A program made the translations under genes and the position numbers. The notes beneath the pieces are model-generated. The model was not told the origin of the DNA, did not search any database, and saw nothing but the letters and a program-made list of their open reading frames with translations. A stretch of DNA of 64,000 nucleotides from Mangrovimonas cancribranchiae. GTDB taxonomy: Bacteria > Bacteroidota > Bacteroidia > Flavobacteriales > Flavobacteriaceae. How positions within the stretch are numbered: position 1 is the stretch's first letter; the number at the start of each line of letters is the position of its first letter. The stretch spans positions 1,542,001 through 1,606,000 of the forward strand of contig NZ_CP136925.1 in NCBI RefSeq assembly GCF_037126245.1, in the 5' to 3' direction. Positions 10,525 to 21,900 of the stretch are shown here, in pieces.

Positions 10525-11499
10525 ATGAAAAAGTTTATCATATATATTCTACTTATAGTTGCAAGTAAAAACTATGCACAAGAGTTAAATTTACCTGTTT
10601 GGACACAATATCTGGCCGATAATGACTTTGTCGTCTCTCCTACTTACGCTGGTATTGGCGATAATGTAAGAATTAGAGTTAACGGCTTAACACAATGGGT
10701 AGGGATTAAAAATGCACCCGATAACCAAGCTTTGTATGCCGATTTTAGAATTGCTAATCGCGATGGTGTTGGTATTTCATTATATAATGACAAAAATGGA
10801 AACACCAGACAAAAAGGCGTGAAAATATCTTATGCGCATCATTTAATTTTAGATTACACTTCCAGACAATTTTTATCGTTAGGATTATCGTATAACTTAA
10901 ACAGCTTTAGAGTAGATATTGAAAACTTTGAAACCGATTACGAAAATCCTGTTCTAGATCCATATGTTACCGATGATCGCTCAACATCTAACAATAACTT
11001 TGATGTTGGTGCCTTATACCGTTACGGTGGGTTTTACTTTAGTTTTAATTTAAACAACCTTTTAGATAAAGATATTGATGATTATACTGGTATAGAGCCT
11101 AGTTTACTAAGAAACTATCAAATTTACTCAGGATATGTTATACAAAGTAAAACGAACAAACGTGTAGAATTTGAACCTTCTGTTTTCTATCAATTATTTA
11201 GTAGTGACAACCGTTCTAGTACCGATATTAATTTTAAGTATAGAAAATATAATAGAAAAGAAGACTATTACTGGGTTGGTGTTTCTTACCGTTTTCTTAA
11301 CGACCAATTTTTTAACCCACTAAACATTGGTCCAATGGCAGGAATTATGAAATCTGGGTTTTACTTTGCATATTCCTATCAAATTACTACAAACGATTTA
11401 GCCGGTTACAACTCGGGAACCCATATGATAACTTTAGGGTTTGACTTCTTACAAGGCTTAAGTAATTGTTCGTGTACTGATGGTAGAATTTTGTTTTAA
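10525..11499 (+). CDS. PorP/SprF family type IX secretion membrane protein
   Basis: This 324-residue outer membrane barrel has a signal peptide (to about residue 18, NYAQ) and the family signature of an early WTQYLADNDFVVSPTYAGI segment followed by repeated amphipathic strands. In Flavobacterium, SprF is needed to secrete the adhesin SprB encoded beside it. By analogy this protein serves the giant adhesin 44 bp upstream, with which it is probably co-transcribed. It has the usual length and no C-terminal extension. The gene ends 4 bp from the convergent sixA-like gene, and no terminator hairpin was seen between them. Confidence 0.9.
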   Translation: MKKFIIYILLIVASKNYAQELNLPVWTQYLADNDFVVSPTYAGIGDNVRIRVNGLTQWVGIKNAPDNQALYADFRIANRDGVGISLYNDKNGNTRQKGVKISYAHHLILDYTSRQFLSLGLSYNLNSFRVDIENFETDYENPVLDPYVTDDRSTSNNNFDVGALYRYGGFYFSFNLNNLLDKDIDDYTGIEPSLLRNYQIYSGYVIQSKTNKRVEFEPSVFYQLFSSDNRSSTDINFKYRKYNRKEDYYWVGVSYRFLNDQFFNPLNIGPMAGIMKSGFYFAYSYQITTNDLAGYNSGTHMITLGFDFLQGLSNCSCTDGRILF

Positions 11500-11503
11500 T
11501 TAG

Positions 11504-11980
11504 TTACCTATACGCTTTTGGAAATAAGGTTAAAACTGTGTTCCCATGTTGTATAGTTTTCCAATCATCTGTCTCAAAAGAAATTACCACCAAACCACTT
11601 GTAGGCAAATTATCTATATGTTTATTTCCTAGAGTGTTAATTATTGATGTTAAGCCATAATTATGGCCAAAAATCATTAACGTTTCAATACTGTTGTCGC
11701 ATGAGCGAATAACCTCTAATGCCTTCTTTCCTGAAAAATCATATAAACAATGATTAAGCTTAAAATCGAAGTTTAAAATATTAGAAAATATCTTGGCAGT
11801 CGTTTTTGCTCTAACGGCATCGCTAGATAAAACTAAGTCTGGGCTATAATCTCTCTTTTCTAGCTCTCTAGCAATTACTTGGGCATCGTTTTCCCCTCTT
11901 TTCTTTAATGGACGATAAAAATCTTCAACATCATACTTCCATGATGATTTTCCATGTCTAACAATAATAAGAAATTTCAT
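11504..11980 (-). CDS. sixA: SixA-like histidine phosphatase family protein
   Basis: This is a 158-residue cytoplasmic member of the histidine phosphatase superfamily. The N-terminal IVRHGKSSW motif carries the phospho-accepting histidine (His9), and a second conserved histidine lies in MIFGHNYGL. The length fits the small SixA-type phosphohistidine phosphatases. The substrate cannot be read from the sequence. The gene stands alone on the - strand between two adhesin blocks and has no obvious functional link to them. Confidence 0.85.
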   Translation of the reverse strand: MKFLIIVRHGKSSWKYDVEDFYRPLKKRGENDAQVIARELEKRDYSPDLVLSSDAVRAKTTAKIFSNILNFDFKLNHCLYDFSGKKALEVIRSCDNSIETLMIFGHNYGLTSIINTLGNKHIDNLPTSGLVVISFETDDWKTIQHGNTVLTLFPKAYR

Positions 11981-12442
11981 AAAAACACGATTAAATGCTT
12001 TTTTTATCGATAAAATGTTGTTTAATTGAGACTAAAAGCATATTTTGGCCCTGTAAATTTATTAAAATGCTATTAATTATTAACATAAATTATAGGAAGA
12101 TATGATAATAAAAACACCCATAACACTTATGTAAGCATTATTTATCAGTCGTTTATCCTAATAAAAAAACCGATTAAGTGTTTACAGATTTCTCTTTATC
12201 GAAAATTTGTGTGATTAATCATTTTTATTTGATTTGGTTCTAAAATCACTATTTATTTGTAGTGTAAGCTATTAATTAATTATGAACCCATTAAAATCTT
12301 ATTTAATCCATTGCGTGCTAATTAACAGCGCATCTCCCTCAGCAAAAAATATTAAAGTTTTTTTTAGCAAGCTTTAGTAGCATACTATCTATGTTTTACT
12401 AATTCTTACTAAAAGTTTAATTATTTTTTTAATTAACACATT
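11981..12442. other. AT-rich intergenic region with weak promoter-like sites
   Basis: These 462 bases between the divergent sixA-like and small secreted protein genes hold no convincing ORF or RNA gene. A short palindrome (ttttatcgataaaa) lies near 12003. Two weak + strand promoter candidates are visible: TTTG at 12233 with TTATTTG at 12253, and TATCTATG at 12386. Neither matches the TAnnTTTG consensus fully. Confidence 0.4.
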
Positions 12443-12958
12443 ATGAAAAAAAACACCAAAGTCTCTACGACATGTATGCTACTACTCTGTGCTATCAGTT
12501 TTTTAACAACTAGTATTATAGTTGCACAAGAAAGCTCGATTTATAGAGTATATGATGATAATCAATCTAGTAATATACTTTCACGGTCTTCTGAAACCAG
12601 AGATATTCCTAGAGAACTATTAAATGGTTTAAATTCTGCTATTTATGTAGAAAACTCTAGAGTTATTAATACAACAGGCATAGGAAGAGCCAAAGTAATT
12701 AAACTATTAGATAGTAATTCTATTCATGCTATTAACTCAATAAATGAAGTAACAAATAACGTAGAGTTACTAACTATTTCTTTACAAAACATGTCTAATC
12801 TTTCAATGTCTTTTAACATGGATAGTTTAGACCTTCCATCTCTAAGATATATTTATTTAAAATGTGACTTTGATTGTTCTGAAAGTCAAATCAGACAATT
12901 TCTTGTTAATCTAGATCCAGAAGTTACAATATTTTATAAAGTATTAAAACGCTCGTAG
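12443..12958 (+). CDS. Small secreted protein of unknown function upstream of adhesin
   Basis: The protein has 171 residues. A signal peptide (about 1-28, cut near IVA-Q) indicates export, and no lipobox is seen. The mature part is hydrophilic, with a segment from about 100 to 145 (LLTISLQNMSNLSMSFNMDS) that faintly resembles leucine-rich or beta-solenoid spacing. I do not recognise a family. It lies 25 bp upstream of the 3557-residue adhesin and is probably the first gene of a four- or five-gene operon (12443-26519), so a role in export or assembly of the adhesin is a reasonable inference. Confidence 0.7.
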   Translation: MKKNTKVSTTCMLLLCAISFLTTSIIVAQESSIYRVYDDNQSSNILSRSSETRDIPRELLNGLNSAIYVENSRVINTTGIGRAKVIKLLDSNSIHAINSINEVTNNVELLTISLQNMSNLSMSFNMDSLDLPSLRYIYLKCDFDCSESQIRQFLVNLDPEVTIFYKVLKRS

Positions 12959-12983
12959 CCATTAACGCAAATAGGTTTTTACT

Positions 12984-15900
12984 ATGAAAAATTTAACCGC
13001 TAAACAATTTTCCCAACATAATAGTAACTTTTTTAAGCTACTAATGTTGACTTTAATTATTACTATGTGTAGTTACAATAGTTTTGCACAAGTAATGATA
13101 CCATTTACTCCAAGAGCTTCAGAGTTTACACCATCTAGAACCATTTATAATATAAAGGGTGACTTTACAATGATGGGTAACACCAATTTAACCTTGGTAA
13201 ATTATGGTAATGGAACAAACAACAGTAATAACGACATGGAATATGTTGATGTAGACAACGTTACCAATACGTTAAACTCATCTTCTGCCAATTTAAATTT
13301 CTCTACAGAAAATGGTGCCATTCCAGAATGTTCTAATATTATTTACGCTGGTTTATATTGGACTGGTAGAGCTGGATCAAGTCGTACATTTACTGTTAAT
13401 AAGGATGTCGCAACAGGAAATATGACTTCTCAAGAAGTAACCGATTCAGATACGGTATATAATAACAACTCCATTAACGACACCTCATACTCCTTAGATA
13501 TATCAACTTCTGGAAACGATACATATTTCGAGTTTAGTTCTTCACAAGGTGGAGATACAGTAACTTTTAGATACGACACATCAGATAATGAAGTTTATAT
13601 TAGTGTTAATAATAATCCCGAAACAGTAGCTAACCTAAGTTCATATGATGATAATAATGCCTATTTTAATACACCATACGAAATTTACTCTGATGCTAAC
13701 TATACACTAGCTGTTACAAGGTTAAGAAGACAAGGTTGGGACAGAGCCTATGTAGAAATAACCACTACAGAAATGGTTCCTGAAGTTGTATCGGTATCTA
13801 AAACATTTGATAAACGTCAAGTAAAAATTAAAGGACCTCAATCTTCAACTTACACAGATGTAAATGCCAATGCAAACAACATTTACTACCCTTCTGGTTC
13901 CGAAGCAGATATGTACTCCGCTTATGCTGAAATTACCGAATACGTTAGAACAAATGGTTTAGGAGAGTATTTTGTAGCAGATTTAGCCTTACTTGAAGGA
14001 GATGGTGGTGGAACTGGTTACTATGGTGGCTGGGGAATGGTTGTTGTTTATGAAAACTCTAAAATGAATTGGAGAGACGTTACTGTTTTCGATGGTCATG
14101 CTTACGTACAAGGAAGTACTACAATTAGTCATACTTTAAATGTATCTGGTTTTAATGCTGTACAAAATGGAGATGTAAACATTAAATTAGGTATGATGGC
14201 TGGTGAAGGTGATGTTGGAATTTCTGGAGACTATTTCCAAATTCAACGTCAAGACAACTCGCAGTTTGAAAGCTTATCTCATACAGGAAACTCCACAACA
14301 AACTTTTTTAACTCATCTGTGGAAACAGGAGGTAATCTTAGAACCCCTAATTTACAAAACAATACCGGCTTAGATATAAGTATGTTTAATGTTGATAATA
14401 CAAATAATGGTATTATAGACAACAATCAAACATCAACACAATTTAGATATGGCTCCACTCAAGACACATACATTATTTTTAATGTAACATTTGCTGTTGA
14501 TGCATATATACCCGAAACAGAAGGTATTGTAACAGCTACTTCAATAAATGGAGTATCAAACCCGCCAAATCCATTAACTGTAGAACCTGGGCAAACTATC
14601 GATTATTCTATCGATATAAAAAATAAAGGTACAGAAGCTGTTAATAACGCACAAGTAGCCCTTCCTGTTCCTTATACAGCAAGTTATGAAAATTTAAGTA
14701 TAGCATATAATGTCTATCCGCCTTTAAACCCTGCTAATGTTCCAGCACCATATTACGATCCTAATGTAGGTGCTACCGGATCTATTATTTGGAATATAGG
14801 AGAACTACCTGTACCTAACGACCCTAACGACATTCTAGCAGACATATCATTTTCGTTTACTGCCACAACAGATTGTGCGCTTTTAAACAATCCAAACTGT
14901 GGTTCAGAGGTTTCATTAACAGGAAGCATTTCTGGAGTTGGAGCTACTTCAGGAACAACATTTAGTCAAGATTTAATTCAAGGATACGAAAGTCAAGGTA
15001 TCTGTGCAGGAGAACCTATAGCAGTTCCCTTTGTTATAGATATTGATGGAGATCAATACGTACAAGATAATTGTGGAAATTATAATCCTGTAAGAGATTT
15101 TACATTTTGTAATACAAATGTAACCTACATTTTACCTTCAGAAATTTCTGAAGAATTTCCTTCCGGAACACTATTTTATAACGAATATCCTATAGATGAT
15201 AATTCCACTCAATTTACAGACTCTAATCCGTTTCCTGTAAATATAGGTGAAACCATTTATTATGCCATTCCACCTGGATCAACTAATTGTTATTACGAAT
15301 TTACCATTAATGTAACAGAAATAACTTCTGTTCCAACCGCTAATGATGTTTCTTACTGTATAAACGAAACAGCTAGTCCATTAACAGCGACTCCTACTAA
15401 TAATAATTATATCCTTTTATACTATACAGATAACGATCCAAACACCATTGGGCAATCGTCAATCACTCCAGATACCAGTACTGCCGGACAAACAACATAT
15501 TATGTTGCCGAAGGTGAAGACTTAGATTGTATGAGTGAAAATCGTACTCCTATAGTCGTTACTGTTTACGAAGACATTACAATAACATTAGAAGACCTAA
15601 TTAACAACTCATGTGATAGCGACAACAATGGTAGTATTGATATTACCGTTTCAGGTGGATCAGGAAACTATACTTTTGATTGGGATAATGATGGTGACGA
15701 AGATCCTGATAATGATACTGAAGACTTAACTGGTTTAGCAAATAACACATATACAGTTACTGTAAGCGATGAAAACTCAAACTGCTCTGCAACAGAAAGT
15801 TTTACAATTATAAGTAACGATGTTACAGCACCAACTATTACGGCTCCTGAAGACGATGTATTTGAGGCTTGTTCTACTACAGATATTACTAACGGAAATG

Positions 15901-18900
15901 CATCTTTAGCATATAGTGAAACCGAAGTTTCTATCTCCGAAAGCGACTTCATTACTGAAGGAGGTACTTTTACTGAAGATAATGTAAATACTATTACTTA
16001 TCAAGATGTTGCCTCAGGAACATGTCCTATAATTATTACCAGAACATTTACTATTACAGATAATTGTGGGCAAACAGCTTCTGACACACAAACATTTACT
16101 TTAAATACACCAACCTTCTCTATTTCTGAAGCAGATGGAACGCAAACCGTAGACTGCATAGCCGATGCTACTGAAACGTTTACATTACCAACTATAACTG
16201 ATGGATGCGGAAATACTTTAACTCCTTCTAATGCTGTTATTACAGAGTCTCCAGACCCAATTACCTGTGAAGGAACACGCACATACACATATACTTACAC
16301 CGATTGTAATAATACTACAGATACTTGGTCTTACTCCTATACTATCGAATTACCAGCATTTACCGTACCTGCTAGTGACTCTCAAACAGTGGATTGTTTA
16401 GCCGATGCTGTTCAGCCTACTGCGCCTGTTGTAGCTGATGCTTGTGGTAATGATATCACACCAGTAATCACTGAAAATGCTGATCCAGCTTGTGAAGGTG
16501 CTAAAATCTATACTTTTACGTATACTGATTGTGCTAATAACGAAGCCGTATACACTTATACGTATAATATCGAATTACCAACATTTACTGTACCTGCTAG
16601 TGACTCTCAAACAGTGGATTGTTTAGCTGATGCTGTACAACCTACTGCGCCTGTCGTAGCCGATGCTTGTGGTAATGATATCACACCGGTAATTACTGAA
16701 AATGCTGATCCAGCTTGTGAAGGTGCTAAAATCTATACTTTTACGTATACTGATTGTGCTAATAACGAAGCCGTATACACTTATACGTATAATATCGAAT
16801 TACCAGCATTTACCGTACCTGCTAGTGAAACGGAAACAGTGGATTGTTTAGCCGATGCTGTACAACCTACCGCGCCTGTCGTAGCTGATGCTTGTGGTAA
16901 TGATATCACACCGGTAATTACTGAAAATGCTGATCCTACCTGTGAAGGTGCTAAAATCTATACTTTTACGTATACTGATTGTGCTAATAACGAAGCCGTA
17001 TACACTTATACCTATAATATCGAATTACCAGCATTTACCGTGCCTGCTAGTGACTCTCAAACAGTGGATTGTTTAGCTGATGCTGTTCAGCCTACTGCGC
17101 CTGTCGTAGCCGATGCTTGTGGTAATGATATCACACCGGTAATTACTGAAAATGCTGATCCAGCTTGTGAAGGTTCTAAAATCTATACTTTTACGTATAC
17201 CGATTGTGCTAATAACGAAGCCGTATACACTTATACGTATAATATCGAATTACCAACATTTACTGTACCAGCTAGTGAAACGGAAACAGTGGATTGTTTA
17301 GCCGATGCTGTACAACCTACCGCGCCTGTCGTAGCTGATGCTTGTGGTAATGATATCACACCAGTAATCACTGAAAATGCTGATCCAGCTTGTGAAGGTG
17401 CTAAAATCTATACTTTTACGTATACCGATTGTGCTAATAACGAAGCCGTATACACTTATACGTATACTATCGAATTACCAGCATTTACCGTGCCTGCTAG
17501 TGACTCTCAAACAGTGGATTGTTTAGCTGATGCTGTTCAGCCTACTGCGCCTGTCGTAGCTGATGCTTGTGGTAATGATATCACACCAGTAATCACTGAA
17601 AATGCTGATCCAGCTTGTGAAGGTGCTAAAATCTATACTTTTACGTATACTGATTGTGCTAATAACGAAGCCGTATACACTTATACCTATAATATCGAAT
17701 TACCAGCATTTACCGTGCCTGCTAGTGACTCTCAAACAGTGGATTGTTTAGCTGATGCTGTTCAGCCTACTGCGCCTGTCGTAGCTGATGCTTGTGGTAA
17801 TGATATCACACCGGTAATCACTGAAAATGCTGATCCAGCTTGTGAAGGTGCTAAAATCTATACTTTTACGTATACCGATTGTGCTAATAACGAAGCCGTA
17901 TACACTTATACCTATAATATTGAATTACCAACATTTACTGTACCAGCTAGTGAAACGGAAACAGTGGATTGTTTAGCCGATGCTGTACAACCTACCGCGC
18001 CTGTCATAGCTGATGCTTGTGGTAATGATATCACACCGGTAATCACTGAAAATGCTGATCCAGCTTGTGAAGGTGCTAAAATCTATACTTTTACGTATAC
18101 TGATTGTGCTAATAACGAAGCCGTATACACTTATACCTATAATATCGAATTACCAGCATTTACCGTGCCTGCTAGTGACTCTCAAACAGTGGATTGTTTA
18201 GCTGATGCTGTTCAGCCTACTGCGCCTGTCGTAGCTGATGCTTGTGGTAATGATATCACACCAGTAATCACTGAAAATGCTGATCCAGCTTGTGAAGGTG
18301 CGAAAATCTATACTTTTACGTATACTGATTGTGCTAATAACGAAGCCGTATACACTTATACGTATAATATCGAATTACCAACATTTACTGTACCTGCTAG
18401 TGACTCTCAAACAGTGGATTGTTTAGCTGATGCTGTACAACCTACTGCGCCTGTTGTAGCTGATGCTTGTGGTAATGATATCACACCGGTAATCACTGAA
18501 AATGCTGATCCTACCTGTGAAGGTGCTAAAATCTATACTTTTACGTATACTGATTGTGCTAATAACGAAGCCGTATATACCTATACCTATACTATCGAAT
18601 TACCAACATTTACCGTGCCTGCTAGTGACTCTCAAACAGTGGATTGTTTAGCCGATGCTGTACAACCTACTGCGCCTGTCGTAGCCGATGCTTGTGGTAA
18701 TGATATCACACCGGTAATTACTGAAAATGCTGATCCAGCTTGTGAAGGTGCTAAAATCTATACTTTTACGTATACTGATTGTGCTAATAACGAAGCCGTA
18801 TACACTTATACGTATAATATCGAATTACCAGCATTTACTGTACCTGCTAGTGAAAGCTCTGCTGTTAGTTGTATTGATGATGCACAAGTTGTCCCTACCC

Positions 18901-21900
18901 CACCTGAAGTTCAAGATGTTTGTGGTAATATGATAACTCCTACGGGACCAATTGTTAGTGATGATCCTACTTGTAGTGGTGAGAAAACCTATACATGGAA
19001 TTATACAGATTGTGCAGGAAATTCAAATGATTGGGTTTATACATATAATGTAAATGACAATATCGATCCTACAATTGATATAGCGGCAAGTGACTTAATT
19101 GTAGAATGTGATGGAAGTGGAAATAATGGTGCTATTCAAGACTGGTTAGACAACAATGGAGGTGCTCAAGCTACAGACAATTGTGGGGATGTTACTTGGA
19201 CCAATAATTATAATGGAGTTGATTCAGATTGTTCTTCCCCAATAGAAGTTATTTTTACTGCAACTGATGAATGTGGTAACTTTATAACCACTACCGCTAC
19301 TTATGCTATTCAAGACACAACTCCTCCAGTAATAATAGAAGGAGCTGCTAAAGAACTACTTGAATGTGATGGAAATGGCAATATAACAGATATAAATAAC
19401 TGGCTAAATTCTAATGGTGGAGCAATAGCATCTGATGATTGTTCAGCTATAACTTGGACACATGATTTTACCGAACTATCTGATGACTGTGGAGCAACAG
19501 GATCTGCTTCTGTAACCTTTACGGCTACTGATGGATGTGGTAATCAATCAACAACAACAGCTCTTCTCATCATTAAAGATAGCCTCTTCCCTACATTCTC
19601 AGTACCACAAGATATCACGATTGAATGTGATGAAGATGCAACAGACCTTACTTTAACAGGGGATGTAACGGATGAAGCAGATAACTGTTCTGCTGATATC
19701 GAAGCAACATATTCTGATAGTACGGCCGATGGCAACTGTCCGTCTGAAAGTATTATTACGAGAACATGGACCTTAGTTGATGATTGTGGCAACACAACCA
19801 CGCAAACACAAACTATTAATGTAGTCGATACCACTAATCCAACATTCTCTGTACCACAAGATGTTACGATTGAATGTGATGAAGATCCAACAGACCTTAC
19901 CTTAACGGGGGATGTAACCGATGAAGCAGATAACTGTTCTGCTGATATCGAAGCAACATATTCTGATAGTACGGTCGATGGCAACTGTCCGTCTGAAAGT
20001 ATTATTACGAGAACATGGACCTTAGTAGATGATTGTGGCAACACAACTACGCAAACACAAACTATTAATGTAGTCGATACCACTAATCCAACATTCTCTG
20101 TACCACAAGATGTTACGATTGAATGTGATGAAGATCCAACAGACCTTACCTTAACGGGGGATGTAACCGATGAAGCAGATAACTGTTCTGCTGATATCGA
20201 AGCAACATATTCTGATAGTACGGTCGATGGCAACTGTCCGTCTGAAAGTATTATTACGAGAACATGGACCTTAGTAGATGATTGTGGCAACACAACGACG
20301 CAAACACAAACTATTAATGTAGTCGATACCACTAATCCTACATTCTCTGTACCACAAGATGTTACTATTGAATGTGATGAAGATGCAACAGACCTTACCT
20401 TAACAGGGGATGTAACGGATGAAGCGGATAACTGTTCTGCTGATATCGAAGCAACATATTCTGATAGTACGGCCGATGGCAACTGTCCGTCTGAAAGTAT
20501 TATTACGAGAACATGGACGCTTGTTGATGATTGTGGCAACACAACGACGCAAACACAAACTATTAATGTAGTCGATACCACTAATCCTACATTCTCTGTA
20601 CCACAAGATGTTACTATTGAATGTGATGAAGATGCAACAGACCTTACCTTAACAGGGGATGTAACCGATGAAGCGGATAACTGTTCTGCTGATATCGAAG
20701 CAACATACTCGGATAGTGTAGCTGATGGCAACTGTCCTTCTGAAAGTATTATCACCAGAACATGGACCTTAGTAGATGATTGTGGCAACACAACCACGCA
20801 AACACAAACTATTAATGTAGTCGATACCACTAATCCTACATTCTCTGTTCCACAAGATGTTACGATTGAATGTGATGAAGATGCAACAGACCTTACTTTA
20901 ACAGGGGATGTAACGGATGAAGCGGATAACTGTTCTGCTGATATTGAAGCAACATATTCTGATAGTACGGCCGATGGCAACTGTCCGTCTGAAAGTATTA
21001 TTACGAGAACATGGACGCTTGTTGATGATTGTGGCAACACAACGACGCAAACACAAACTATTAATGTAGTCGATACCACTAATCCTACATTCTCTGTACC
21101 ACAAGATGTTACTATTGAATGTGATGAAGATGCAACAGACCTTACCTTAACAGGGGATGTAACCGATGAAGCGGATAACTGTTCTGCTGATATCGAAGCA
21201 ACATACTCGGATAGTGTAGCTGATGGCAACTGTCCTTCTGAAAGTATTATCACCAGAACATGGACCTTAGTAGATGATTGTGGCAACACAACCACGCAAA
21301 CACAAACTATTAATGTAGTCGATACCACTAATCCTACATTCTCTGTTCCACAAGATGTTACGATTGAATGTGATGAAGATGCAACAGACCTTACTTTAAC
21401 AGGGGATGTAACGGATGAAGCGGATAACTGTTCTGCTGATATTGAAGCAACATACTCGGATAGTACGGCTGATGGCAACTGTCCTTCTGAAAGTATTATC
21501 ACCAGAACATGGACCTTAGTAGATGATTGTGGCAACACAACTACGCAAACACAAACTATTAATGTAGTCGATACCACTAATCCTACATTCTCTGTTCCAC
21601 AAGATGTTACGATTGAATGTGATGAAGATGCAACAGACCTTACTTTAACAGGGGATGTAACGGATGAAGCGGATAACTGTTCTGCTGATATTGAAGCAAC
21701 ATACTCGGATAGTACGGCTGATGGCAACTGTCCTTCTGAAAGTATTATCACCAGAACATGGACCTTAGTAGATGATTGTGGCAACACAACCACGCAAACA
21801 CAAACTATTAATGTAGTCGATACCACTAATCCTACATTCTCTGTTCCACAAGATGTTACGATTGAATGTGATGAAGATGCAACAGACCTTACTTTAACAG

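Noticed and set aside
11981-12442. RNA gene or riboswitch in the 462 bp gap
   Set aside because: No conserved stem system or RNA family pattern could be seen; the sequence is simply AT-rich.
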